DNA of 64,000 nt from Aselliscus stoliczkanus (Eukaryota > Chordata > Mammalia > Chiroptera > Hipposideridae). The notes below the pieces were generated by a model. The model saw nothing but the letters and a program-made list of their open reading frames with translations. It searched no databases and was not told the DNA's origin. The position numbers and the translations under genes were made by a program. Each line of letters begins with the position of its first letter. The first letter of the stretch is position 1. The stretch covers positions 70,727,478-70,791,477 of the forward strand of contig CM066738.1 of assembly GCA_033961575.1 (NCBI GenBank). Direction: 5' to 3'. This document shows positions 21,760-33,192 of this stretch, piece after piece.

Positions 21760-22250
21760 TATTAGACTGTAATTTCCATTTTCACTTCCCTTCTGTCCTT
21801 ACCTCTGCCCTTCTGACATCAATGAGTAGTATGCAAATATCGAAGGTGTGCTCAACACATTTGTAAATGGTAACAATCCAAGAAGAACAGCAAATATTTT
21901 TGATAAAAGAATCAAGTTTCAGGAAGGGCATGAGAGGCTAGAACAATGAGCCAAATCTACTATTAAAATTAAGAATGAACTTTATAATGAAGTACAAAAT
22001 CCTATACACAGGTTCAAAAATTAACTGTGCAAGTTCATTGGCTGTAGGCATGTAAGAGACAGGAATTCTAATTAAAAATAAACTCAGTATGTGTCAAAAG
22101 TGTGATATGATTTTTTTAAAAAACCCTAATAGCTCTTTATAGTGTTTTCATAAATGAATAATGTTGAGAATGAAAAAGTGAATAACTCAGTACTGAATTC
22201 AACTCTGGGTACACATATTAGATTATGTTTGGGATATGTTTGTTAAAGGA
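21760..22250. other. Unique sequence, no feature seen
   Basis: No coding or repeat signal recognised. Confidence 0.4.
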
Positions 22251-22259
22251 CCTGTATCA

Positions 22260-22600
22260 AAATTCCAAGAGAATGCATCCAAGGAACTAGGTTATTTAAT
22301 CTAAAGACAAAACTTGAAGAACAAACAGTAGCTATCTTCAAATACTTAAAAAGGTATTCAACTTACTGTGCACAGACCCATAGGGGAAGAAGTGAGATTA
22401 ATAAACATGTTCTAGGGAGGCGATTTCAGCTCAATAGGAGAACTTGTTATAGTCTGCCAAGATTAGGGGGAAGATGGAATCAGCTGCCTCTGAGTTCCCT
22501 ACCCTTCACTGGTGGCATTCAATCCTAGCCAGGGGAAGATCAGCCACCATCACAGTGAGGACTTGAGCATAACATGGATTACTAGACTAATAATCCACGA
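22260..22600 (+). repeat. CR1/L3-type LINE 3' end
   Basis: Sense-strand L3 wording: 'tagctatcttcaaatactta', 'gcgatttcagctcaatagga', 'agatggaatcagctgcctct', 'tcactggtggcattcaatcc'. It is the 3' part of the same broad family as 18300-19060 but in the opposite orientation, so the two are separate insertions. Confidence 0.65.
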
Positions 22601-22739
22601 TCCAGACTTTTTGGACAAACTCAGCTATCACAAAGGGGCTCATCTGGGCCCCCACAAAGCACAAGATCTCTTACAGCTGTCAGAAATTATAGCCTCAAGT
22701 GTGGTAGGGCTGACAGGAAGCTGATATTTTAGTTTTCTA

Positions 22740-24185
22740 CATAGGATCTTAGCCAAAAGATCAAGAAGTAATATATTTTAGCAATGTGTAGCGGCCTGAG
22801 AGAGAAAAGTACCATTATTTTATTATGAAACCCTTTTTCCAAATGGGTGAAATCATCCTAATGTTTCCAAGAACATTGCCCAGACCCTGTGGGGAAGTAA
22901 TGCCATACTTGGACCTTTCAGAAAAATGATGTGCTGAGAACAAACCCAACTCAGGATCCCTAAACACAAATTAGAGGACCTTTTAGCTAGAGCAAAGGAT
23001 ACAAAGACCTGTAAAGATAGAAGCTTGAAAGACTAAACTAAGTACAGAATTTACCGAAAAAGTTTTCAGACCATATATCTTTAATGCTGAGATTTCTGTT
23101 ATGATGTGTTCAATACAGGGATAAAACACACCATGACACCTTGCTGTACTTTACATCATAGCCTCTAATAGAGGGTTGGATGGGGGAGTGCAGTAAAACT
23201 GATAGTCTTTGTTTCCTTAGATTTTGCTTGAGGGTATTTTTCTAATTCTTGTGAACATACTTTTTCTCTCTTTCTGAGAAAATTGCTGATTTTTGACACC
23301 ATGATAATGCTCAGGACTATAGAACTAACAGCCATAAGCATGAAAACGTATCTCTCTCAAACTGTAAGAGAAATAAGTGGAAGAAAAGGAAAAGCAAAGG
23401 GCCTCTGTACTTTAAAATCCCAGGGTCTCCTCTGACAGAAAGTGAGAGAGAAAGAGTGCTATTACTTAACTCAGTTAAGAACTTTCCTATAGTCAGATGT
23501 ACCCAAGGATAAAATGAGTGGCTTCATAGTGCTCAAACATGTATTAATCTAACTGTCACTAAAAGATGGTGACTGAAGAGCAAAGAAACATAGTGTGCAT
23601 TTTGGTCCCAAATTCCCTAGAGACATGTTTAAGAAGACCCCAACACCATCATAACATCCCAGTCAACTGGGTTTGCTAAGGAAGCAGCAGACTTGTGTTT
23701 GTTTTCAATGGTATAATTGTTGCCATCAACAACTTTGTTTTTCAATACTAAAGACGTAAAACATATACAGGAAGAGCTGCTTTAGTTGAATTAGGTCGGA
23801 GTGGGTTTTATATATATGAAGAGAAGGAGGTCTACTTTTACTTGCTTTGAATCTTTACTATTCTGAGTAAACCTTATTTTGAAGAAAGACTCCTAAGATA
23901 TATTGGTGTATAATTTGAACTATACTGCAAGAGGGGGACTCCAAAGAGTGCAAAAAAGAGAACGTCTTTATCATTTTCCCCTACTGCCCATTCAAACCCA
24001 TTCTGTGAGGCTAATTCTCTTCTCTTCTGTTCCTTCGATGAGTCTAGGGCAGATCTCTTTACTTTTCTAGTCCCTCTCAGACAGCAAAAATACCAAAAAA
24101 AAAAAAAAAGTCTTCTCTCACTTTTATCCATTAAAACCAACTCATTTTAGTCATTTAAATATGAAGTCCCATATAATAATCAAAA
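22740..24185. other. Unique sequence, no feature seen
   Basis: No repeat or gene recognised. An A-run at 24095-24109 and small ORFs only. Confidence 0.4.
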
Positions 24186-24189
24186 ATCA

Positions 24190-24600
24190 ATACCTCAGTG
24201 ACTCAGTTGGTTAAGAACGTGAGCTCTGAGCAACAGGGTCGCCAGTTTGATCCCCACATGGGCCAGCGAGCTGCATCCAAGCTGAGCTACCACTGAACTG
24301 CCAACAGGTGGCAGGATGGCTCAGCTGGTGAGAGCACATGCTCCTAACAACAATGTTGCTGGTTCGACTCCGGCACGGGATGGTGAGCTATGCCCACCTG
24401 GAACTAAGATTGAACAGGGCACCTTGAACTGAGCAGCTGCGAGCTGCCGATGGGCAGCCAGATGGTGACTGGACTTGGGAGCTGAGCTAGCTGCGACCTC
24501 CAAAACTAAGATTGAAGGACAACAACTTGGCTGTTTCCTTTCCCCAATTCCCCAACACTGTTCCCCTTCCCCAATTCCCCAATTAAATCTTTAAAAAAAC
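24190..24600 (+). mobile_element. Composite tRNA-SINE (two heads), 5' truncated
   Basis: The first head starts inside the A-box region ('gtgactcagttggttaagaa') and runs to 'cccacatgggccagcgagct'. A second head follows ('ggcaggatggctcagctggt', 'gagagcacatgctcctaaca', 'ggttcgactcc'). The body has 'ggacttgggagctgagctag' and the tail 'ccaattccccaattaaatct' with an A-run. This is the two-unit form of the GTGGCTCAGTTGG type. Confidence 0.85.
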
Positions 24601-24604
24601 AAAT

Positions 24605-25135
24605 CAAAACCCCAATCTTTATTTAGAGTTAATGCTTCTCTCATTCCCTAGCATGGGCTTCTTCAGGCAGAAAGCCTGCAGAGAGAAAGCGAAACATGGT
24701 CACCTTCTTCTCTGGGTACTTCCACTTGCTTCACGTCCTCCCTACCAGCTTACTAGTAGTTTCTGCCCTCTCTAGAAATGGAATGAGGCAAAGTAAGGTG
24801 ACAGGTGTTAGGAAAGGAGAAAAGATTGTGCCTGACAGGTACGGCATTGCCTGGTGTTAGCTCTCTGTGTCTGGAGTGTGTTTACTACTGTCTCTTTCCT
24901 TCATGGGGCACCTTTGCTAGGTGAACACTCTCCTCCATCACAATCACTATTAGATTGAACAGACCAATTTCCCCCTGTGGCAGATTGCTAACAGTCTCTT
25001 CAACCCCTCCTCATCTAACTATGTACCTCCACCCTCCTTCCTGTGAGATCTCCTTGCCTGTGGCAGGAGGCCCTCTTAGGTGGGATCCTTAGGCCAGCTG
25101 CTTCTGGTATGTCCCACCTGGTCATTAAATACACA
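24605..25135. other. Unique sequence, no feature seen
   Basis: No gene or named repeat recognised. Confidence 0.4.
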
Positions 25136-25139
25136 CATA

Positions 25140-25390
25140 CTTCACACAGTGCCTCAGTTTCTTCATTTTTAAAATGGGGATATTAATAGCAACTACCTCC
25201 TATGGTTGTTGTGAAGATTAAATAAAATAATAACTGTCCCAAAATAAGCATAAAAACAATAATAATAATAATAATAACAACAACAATAATGATAATTTCC
25301 CCAAGATCCCAACATTAGTAAGGAATGAGAACAGGTCTGTCCTCTTCTAAAGCCAGGAGAGTGCTTTTTCCATTATACCACATCACCAGG
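25140..25390. repeat. MIR fragments flanking an (AAT)n tract
   Basis: 25145-25240 is sense MIR ('gtgcctcagtttcttcattt', 'aaaatggggatattaatagc', 'ggttgttgtgaagattaaat'). It passes into an (AAT)n/(AAC)n run at about 25255-25290. An antisense MIR end follows at 25300-25390 ('ccccaagatcccaacattag'). Confidence 0.65.
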
Positions 25391-25394
25391 AGGG

Positions 25395-26470
25395 AGACAC
25401 GCTGAACCAAGGAACTACCCTATGTTATTCAATTCAGTTACTTTGCTTACCCATAGAACTGTCTATGGGGATGTTGTTGGCAGTAAACTGACTGGCCTTG
25501 CACCCCTGGCTTGACTGACCAGCAGCACCTTGGAGATGTGGATAAGGATCGAAAGTCCCAGGACATGCACCCTCTTTACCACAAAGCATCACACCAGGCT
25601 GCTCTCAAGAACTTTCACAATACTGGAAACAGTATCCACAGAGACAGGGTACCCTGACACTTGAAATGAACAAGAGGACAGCTTTCTTCAGCTTCAAACT
25701 AACATATGCTCTTCAAACCCTCTTTTAGGAAAAACCTTATATAAAATCATCTCCCTCAATAAGCAGCCTTCAAACAGAAGCCTCTCTTACTAGGTCTATT
25801 ATTGCTTATTTAGGTGACTATCAGCTACCACTACAGAACAAAACTAGGGGAGATTTCTACTATAGGGATCATATCTTGAGGCTCAGACTTTTCCCACTCT
25901 CTGCTCTCAAAGTATTCCTTAGAATATTCCTCAATTAAAACATTTAAATTGAATTACAGAGCCAGCCTCATGCAAAATATTCATTAAATATCCTCTTCCA
26001 GTAGGCCAGAGACACATTTTCTGTTCTTTAAAAACAGAAATTTTTTTGCAAGCCTCATGTATTTCCACCCCAAGGTGGAGATTCATCCTCATAGGTTCCT
26101 AAAAGGGACATGATCCTATTGGAGCGCCTTTCTCTGGAGAAAACCAATTGGCTTCCATTAAAGCATTTCAAAATATGTATGCATCATTTCTACAGGCTAC
26201 TTACTAATTGAAAAGAGAGAGAGAGAGATGCACCTTTACAGTGGGACCTTTAACCAAGTAATTAAAGCTAAGCCTCAATAACAATAAGACAATCTGATGT
26301 TATGATGTAGAGCACAAAGCTTCACTTATGATATACTCTTATCAAATGTGTTTAACCTGAAGCTAATCAATCTTGAGACCTAATTTTCAGTTTACAGGAG
26401 ATAAAAAAAATAAAGGAACAAGGCTAAAAACAAACAAAAATAACCATGAGGAAACAATAACACAAATTCA
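25395..26470. other. Unique sequence, no feature seen
   Basis: About 1.1 kb without recognisable features. Contains a short GA run at 26214-26228. Confidence 0.4.
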
Positions 26471-26479
26471 GAATGTGGA

Positions 26480-26790
26480 ATGTCTTATAAGACAATTGGC
26501 CTAGTTTCCTCAAAAAGTCAATGTCACAGGGAAAAAAAGTTAGTGAGACCATACTAAAATAGGAGACTAAAGAGAAATAATAACCAAATGCAATTCATGA
26601 ATGCAATCCATCAGGACCTACTTTAAAAAAAATAAAATATATCAGGGAGGAAATTTGAGGAAATTTCAGTGTGTATTAGATATTAGTTATTATTAGGAAA
26701 TTGTTAATTTCCTGAGGTAATAGAGTTATATATTAGAATATACCTGTAATTAGTACATATATGATGAAGTATTTGTAGGTGATGTTCAAC
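26480..26790 (+). repeat. Old interspersed repeat, family not assigned
   Basis: 'gagactaaagagaaataata', 'accaaatgcaattcatgaat' and 'gaagtatttgtaggtgatgt' are the landmarks of a common mammalian repeat 3' end that I recognise but do not name. Confidence 0.45.
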
Positions 26791-26899
26791 CAATGTATAC
26801 ATATGTGTTTGTGTACACACACACAAACACACATTCAACATATATTAACAATTTGGGAATAGTTGTGGATATTCATTGTATATTCTTTCAAATTTTCAA

Positions 26900-28000
26900 T
26901 ATGTTTAAAAATTTTATAAAATATGATCAAACTGCTCCTATTTGCAGAGGACATGATTTTCTATGTAGAAAATCTGAAGGCATCTACAAAACACAAAAAA
27001 CAAAAATGAGCAAACAAACAAAAAATCTTGGTGAGAATGTACATTGTTGGTAAAAATGTAAAATGATGTAGCCACTATGGAAAGCAGTATGGAGTTGATA
27101 AAAAAGTTAAAAATAGAACTACTTTGTAATAAATAATACTGTTTTGTACTCTTAAATTTTTGTTGATGATAGATCTCACATGTTTTTACCACAATAAAAG
27201 AAAATTATTTTAAACCTTCTAAAACTAATAAGTGTAGCCAGATTACAAGATCAACATACAAAATCAATTGCATCTTCTTATAAAACAACAAACATATAAA
27301 AATCAAAATTTAAAACGATGCCATTTAAAATTGCTTCAAAGAAAATGAAATAGTTAGGTACAAATGTAACAAAACATATACAGGATCTGTATGCTTTAAT
27401 TACAAAATATAATGGAAGAAATTAAAGAAGACCTGGATAATTGGATGGTTCAAAGATTGGAACTGACTCAACATAATAAAGAAGTCAGTTCCCCCCAAAT
27501 TGATGTATAGGGTTAACACAATTCCTATCAAAACCCCAGGAAGGTATTTTGTAGACGTAGGCAAGCTTACTTTAAAATTTATATTGGAAGGCAAAGAACC
27601 TGTATTAGCCAAAACAATTTTGAAAAAGAAGAATAAAGTAAGAAAAATTAGTCTTTTCAATGTTAAGTCTTACTATATAGCTACAGTAATCAAGACAGTG
27701 TGATAGTGGCAGAGAGATAAATATATAGATCAATGAAATAGAATAGAGAACATAAAAACAGATTTACATACTACATACATTGCTCAATTGATTTTTGACA
27801 AAGGTACAGAAGCAATTCAATGGCGAAAGGATAGCCATTTCAACAACTGCTGCTGGAGCAATTGGACTTGCATAGGCAAAATAAAAGAACAAAAAAAAAA
27901 AACCCCAAACCTTGACTTAACCTCACATCTTACACAAAATTTAACTCAAAATGGATCTAAGATTTTCATCTTTGCTACCATGTACGATTGTCATTCAGTC
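26900..28000 (+). repeat. Old L1 ORF2 3' portion, rearranged
   Basis: 26920-27000 gives 'aaactgctcctatttgcaga' and 'ggacatgattttctatgtag' (reverse transcriptase region). 27030-27130 is a more 3' ORF2 segment ('ggaaagcagtatggagttga'), out of order. 27230-28000 returns to the upstream order: 'agattacaagatcaacatac', 'cccaaattgatgtatagggt', 'gatttttgacaaaggtacag'. The small displaced block suggests a separate insertion or a rearrangement. Frames are broken throughout. Confidence 0.8.
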
Positions 28001-28009
28001 CACAAACAG

Positions 28010-29150
28010 CCTTAAGACAGGAAATATTTTTGCCATAGATTTCCTCCTCCTTCTATGGTCTGTCAAAGGTTGTCCCTATCCACCAGCACCATCTGTTGAC
28101 CATCCATTCTTTATGAAAGTTGAATGAGATGTAGCATCAGAGTGGTCTGACCTAAATGGACTAAGGAAATGGAATTCAGGAGTTGGACTCAGTTTGACTC
28201 TGATCTCTCCATTAACCTTCCCAATATATTTTTTTCTTCAGATTGGATTTATGTTATTTGAAACCAGAGTCCTTACTAGTGCAGGGAGGTTATAAACCTT
28301 ACCCAAAGTTACAACAGTTTGCAGGGGTGAGCCCAGGAGGCCCTCACTCCATAGCCAGGAGGCCCTCTTCCTGTCACACAACACTGCCCAAGAGGGAGGC
28401 ATTTAGAGACAAAGAATGACCCAGTACTACTGAATTCATGACATATAGTCCACCACCTCTCAGCCTCCTCATAAATCCAACCTTGAGCATAGGGTAAGCA
28501 ACAAACGGATAGATTTGGCACCCCTGGTCAAGTCCACCGTGCCATCCAGGAGATGGACAGGATTGGGAAGAACCCAGAGGATCTGCCCACTTTCTTCCAG
28601 ATCGTTCCACCAAGCTGCTCTCATAGGGTTGCTGCAATTCTGGGAACAATACCAAGCTGGCATCAGTTGAAAGTATCAGATATTCTGGAAGTTTCTACTT
28701 ATACTATTTTCAGTTTGACAATCACTTCTATGTGACTGCTTCACCTACATACACACCCACCCACAATTCAATTATTAAACCCAAAAGATTTTATAACCTA
28801 GTACCATGTTTCTTTTCTCACTCTCCTAAGTTTCCATAGAGCCCATCTTAATTGAGAATAAGAAGCTCAAGCGCAATCATAAAGAATTAACAAATAATTA
28901 CACCTATTTTCCAAAGGCCCTCATGTTCCTTTGACTCTGCTGCGGATCAAATGTAAAGTGATTTTTTGTTACCTCATAGTCCTGGAAAAAAATATATTTT
29001 CCAGACAGTTATCCAATATGGTCAATTAATTTAATTTTTTTCATTGCTTTAAAATAAAAGGGTCATTAGTACATAAAGATCAATCTGTGGCTATGGGATT
29101 TGTGGAACACCAGCATCTGTCTGCTTTCCCATTTGCAAACAGCCTTGATT
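28010..29150. other. Unique sequence with unsupported ORFs
   Basis: Overlapping minus-strand ORFs at 28309-28663 (to 93 codons) face a plus-strand ORF at 28553-28735. No known protein is recognised. Confidence 0.4.
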
Positions 29151-29154
29151 TTGG

Positions 29155-29390
29155 ATGTTTTTTACTGAATAGAGGTTAAAAACATGGAGTCTGAACACAC
29201 ACTGTCTGGGTGTGAATCCTCATTATCCCACTATACTTACCATTATGTGCCCCAGTTTCCACAACTATGAAATGAAAATAAAAGTAACAACCTCAGAGGA
29301 TTGCTGAGAATTAAATGAATCAATATTTGCAAAGTGCTTAGTATACTGCCTGGCACTAAATAAATTCTATAAAATTATTAGTTTCTACCC
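29155..29390 (+). repeat. MIR SINE
   Basis: Nearly complete sense MIR: 'aaacatggagtctgaacaca', 'tgtctgggtgtgaatcctca', 'ccagtttccacaactatgaa', 'ggattgctgagaattaaatg', 'gcaaagtgcttagtatactg', 'cctggcactaaataaa'. Confidence 0.85.
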
Positions 29391-29394
29391 ATTT

Positions 29395-29850
29395 TGTCCC
29401 AGTTGGTTTTCTCTTTACGTTTCTCCTTATCTCTTCATAGGCACCTCCTTTCTACTCTCAAGCTTACCTTGGAAAAGGATGGAATTTTTTCCTCATTACA
29501 TCAAAACAAAATGTTGTTATTGGATCCCTCTTTAGGTAGAGGCCTCACGATTGCATTAAACCTTGCACTGTTGTAACTTCCTGAAATGTTGAGCTGACTG
29601 TTGTGATGACTGTGTTCAGAAATAGCACAGAGATAAACAGGACCAAGATTTGAACCCAACCTACGTGACGGGGAACTAATGAGAGCTGTAAAACTCAGAC
29701 CGTAATCATGTCGCAAGAAGGGAAGAAATTTTCTCTTTATTCCCCCCAGAGGAGTCCAGGGATTTCTCCAGACTAAGTTATAGAATAATGGCATTTTGTA
29801 GCTGGTCCCAGGATTACTATGTTCAAAAACACAATTTGAGCCTGATGGCT
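29395..29850. other. Unique sequence, no feature seen
   Basis: A 97-codon minus-strand ORF (29501-29794) has no recognisable protein. Confidence 0.4.
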
Positions 29851-29865
29851 AAAAAATGTAATTTG

Positions 29866-30315
29866 GGGCCGGCCGAGTGGCGCATTGGTTAAGCGCTGGC
29901 TTTGGGATGCCAGCGGCCCCGGTTCGGATCCCACATGAGGGCCAGTGACACTGCCCTCTACAGCTAACAACAGCTCCACCTGGAGCTGGGCTGTGCGAGC
30001 CCCGGTGATGGTGTGGGCTGCAGCCCCTGCTGCAGTGGGCTGCCATAGGCTACAGTGAGTGGCCCGCAGCCAGCGTGAGCAGCTGGCAGCCAAGCGTGAG
30101 CTGCCAATAGCCGCGGTGAGCGACATCCAGAGACCAGAGACCGATCTGCCTCATCCGGGAAGGGCGCAATGACGATACCAACAGTGAAGCAACATCCTCC
30201 GCAACTAAACTGAAGAACAAAAAGACAGCAACTTGTCTGTTCCACTTCCCCGATTCCCCAACGCTGTTCCCCTCCACTAATTCCCCAATAAAATCTTTAA
30301 AAAAAAAAAAAAAAA
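29866..30315 (+). mobile_element. Full-length young tRNA-SINE, reference copy
   Basis: The best-preserved long copy. Head 'ggggccggccgagtggcgca', B-box-like 'ggttcggatccc', junction 'gacactgccctctacagcta', GC-rich body with 'gaccgatctgcctcatccgg', tail 'ccccaataaaatctttaaaa' and a long A-run. An exact target duplication 'aaaaaatgtaatttg' (29851-29865, 30316-30330) marks it as recent. The ORFs across the body (to 117 codons) are artefacts. Confidence 0.93.
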
Positions 30316-30409
30316 AAAAAATGTAATTTGTACTACATTCTACATCATGCTTTCATTGTGCAGATAATTTTTTAATTTAACCAATAATTATCAATGATTA
30401 TTCCAAGGA

Positions 30410-30640
30410 CATAATGGCAACTTACATTTATACATTTTATTCTCTGGCAAAATATTTCATAAACATTATCTCATTTGCTCCTTATGAAAACCTAATAGAA
30501 TAAGTATTATCCCCATTTGTAGATAAGAATTTGAGGCCAAAAGAGTTCAATTTGCCCAAAGTCACATAGCTAATAGTGGAGCTGCCTTTCAACATGGCTG
30601 TCTGGCTTCAAATATAGTGTTATTTTTACTATGACGATGC
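30410..30640 (-). repeat. MIR SINE, antisense
   Basis: 'aacattatctcatttgctcc', 'attatccccatttgtagata', 'agaatttgaggccaaaagag' and 'aaagtcacatagctaatagt' follow reversed MIR. Confidence 0.75.
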
Positions 30641-30644
30641 TGAG

Positions 30645-30790
30645 CACTGTGAAGAAAGCAAAAAGGTGTAACAGAGAATCCCTACACTTGAGAAACTCAC
30701 AATCTAATTGGGAAACAAAATGAAAAGTTAAATAATTATACAAGAAAACAATACAGAGTTTTACAATGTATGATTTTACAACTTATTTAT
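30645..30790 (-). repeat. L2 3' end, antisense
   Basis: 'cacttgagaaactcacaatc' then 'taattgggaaacaaaatga' follows the reversed L2 3' untranslated region. Short and diverged. Confidence 0.45.
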
Positions 30791-31180
30791 GTGTGGGGAT
30801 ATCAAACTCTTAGCGAATTTCTGTATATAACTACCACCAGCTGGAGCATGATACTATAACTTGTACCTTCTCTTCTGTTTCCTGAAAAGGCCCCATTGCC
30901 CATTTCTGCCTACTATATGAAAGCCTGGGAAAATGAGGAAAATCTTACCCATCACCAGGAGCAGGAATATAGCACTTTACACATATGAAAATAAGAGACT
31001 AGTAAGCATTTACATATCTTACTGAATATTTTAGTGAGTATATTGAATATATTAGTATACTAAATATATTAAATAAGCATTTACATAGCTTACTAAATAT
31101 TTTAAATAAATATTACATATTATAATAATTGCTGTAAAGGATGTCAAATAGTATGTATGCATGCTTTCCTAGAGACTAAC
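30790..31180. other. AT-rich interval, no feature seen
   Basis: Local imperfect repeats of 'tactaaatat' and 'taaataagcatttacat' (31000-31110) but no named element. Confidence 0.4.
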
Positions 31181-31184
31181 AATG

Positions 31185-31535
31185 GAGAATCATAATTTAG
31201 AAAGCATTCCTGTTTCTTCTGACCTTTACATAGTTGGCTTCTGCCCATCTTATAGATGGCAACTTAAATGTCACCTCCTCAAAAGGAGCTCTTTAACAGT
31301 GATCCCCACTGTTATTCTCCAACAAAGCAGGAGAAAGAGGGACAGTGGATATAAAGGTCGTAAGAGGGTTAGAATCTTGTATTGATGGAACATAGAGATG
31401 ACTCTTGTGACTGAAAAAGGGACACAGTGACACAAGATGAGGTTGGAAAGGTTAGTAGAGGCCAAACCTTCATACAGGCCTTCTGGGCCATCATTAGGAA
31501 TTTGTATTTTATTTTATGTATAATAAAAAGTCAAT
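31185..31535. repeat. L2 fragments in both orientations
   Basis: 31185-31310 is sense L2 ('ggcaacttaaatgtcacctc', then 'ctcaaaaggagctcttta'). 31440-31535 reads as antisense L2 ('gttggaaaggttagtagagg', 'gggccatcattaggaatttg'). These are two independent remnants. Confidence 0.5.
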
Positions 31536-31539
31536 GAAG

Positions 31540-31643
31540 GGCCGGCCAAGTGGCACAGTGGTTGAGAGCTGGATTGGCACGCCAGCAGCCCAGGTTCGGA
31601 TCCCACATATGAGGGCCAGTGACACTGCCCTCTAAAAAAAAAA
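31540..31643 (+). mobile_element. tRNA-derived SINE, head-only form
   Basis: Begins 'gccggccaagtggcacagtg', has a B-box-like 'ggttcggatccc', and ends at 'gacactgccctct' plus A-run. Target duplication 'gtcaatgaag' (with preceding A's) at about 31526-31539 and 31642-31656. Same architecture as the copies at 1271, 7803 and 46677. Confidence 0.9.
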
Positions 31644-31659
31644 ACGGTCAATGAAGAGT

Positions 31660-31985
31660 TAGCAGATAAGCAAAAAGATCCAATTTACATTTTTAAAAAT
31701 TATTCTCATTTCAATATGGAAGTATTTTCTACTCATAAAATGTCTTCTATGATCACAAATACTGAGAAATAATATCTACCATTTTTATTCTGCCAACAAA
31801 CTTTTAAATCTGAAGGAAACAGGTGTTCCATCAAAACATAAATTCCCAAGTTGACTCAATGATAAGCAGAATGAATACCTAAACAATCTAAAGTCTATAG
31901 AATTTTAAAAATATATATAATACTAAAGCTCTACCACTAAAAATGGCACCAGATAAAGGGGTTTTGCAGGTAAGTTGTCTCTAAA
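31660..31985. other. AT-rich interval, no feature seen
   Basis: No assignable element. Confidence 0.4.
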
Positions 31986-33192
31986 CTCAAGGACAATATT
32001 TCCCATGCTATCTTAGTAGGAAACCAGAAAGCTTCCTAATTCACTTTGCAATTCTATAATATGATTGCCAAAACTTCATAAAGATATTCCAATAAAGAAA
32101 ACTAGAATGCTTATAATTAATAAAAATTAAAATCTGAAACCAGATATTAAGTCAAATCTAATAATGTGTTGAAATAGTTATATTCTATTATTACAATAAG
32201 TAAAGTTTATTCCAGAAAAGCAAGATGTTCCAATATTACAAAATGTTAGTATAATTTATTGCATTAAAAAAATTTTAAAGAAAAATATGTGATCACATGA
32301 ATACATACCCAAAAAATGAGATATTGGAACAGATATTCCTAAGCTTAGAAAAGAACTCTAAAAAACAAGAATAGCTTCTAAACATGATAAATACATTAAA
32401 CATTAATAAATACTGAGGGAAAGGATAAAAATAATTATTTGCAGAGGATTTGGCACATGCCTGGAAAATACAAAAGACTCAACTAAAAAGCTACTGACCT
32501 TAATTACAAAATTTAGTAAGATAAATACATATAAATTTTTTAAATTATTTCTATATTAGTTCTGATCAATTCAAAAAGAAAATGGGTGGTGGTATTAGAA
32601 CCCATATAAAATAATAACAAAATTCAGAAATACATTTAGCAATAAAGATATGGCATCTTTAAATATATATAATAAATGAAAAAACAATTATAATCCTGGG
32701 ATGTGAATATGAAAAGAATTAAGAAGTCTACCAGTCTCAAGCTAATGTATAAATTTAATGTAATATCAATTAGAGTCCCAAAATATTATTTTGGTTTGTA
32801 TGAGGATAAGGTAGTGGTTGGAATTACATAAAATAATTCTCAAATTCACCAGGTAAAATAAATATACAATTTTCTAAGAAAATTTTGAAAAAGAATAGTG
32901 ATATAGGGATTAACCTGCAAGATATTAAATCTACCATAAGGCTGTGTAAACACATAATTTTGGTTCTAGAACAGCACATAGAAGTAGAAGCATACCTCAC
33001 TTTATTGCACCCCAGATAATTTGCTCTTTGCAGATAATTTGATTTTTACAAATTGAAGGTTTGTGGCAACCCTGTGTCAAGCAAGGCTATCGATGCTATT
33101 TTTCCAGCACATGCTTACTTCATGTCTCTGTGTCACATTTTGGTAATTCTCTCAATATTTTAAACTTTTTTTATTATGATTATATTTGTTAC

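Noticed and set aside
28309..28663. Minus-strand ORFs with W/G/P-rich sequence as an exon
   Set aside because: Three frames are open at once over a slightly GC-richer patch; no known protein is recognised.
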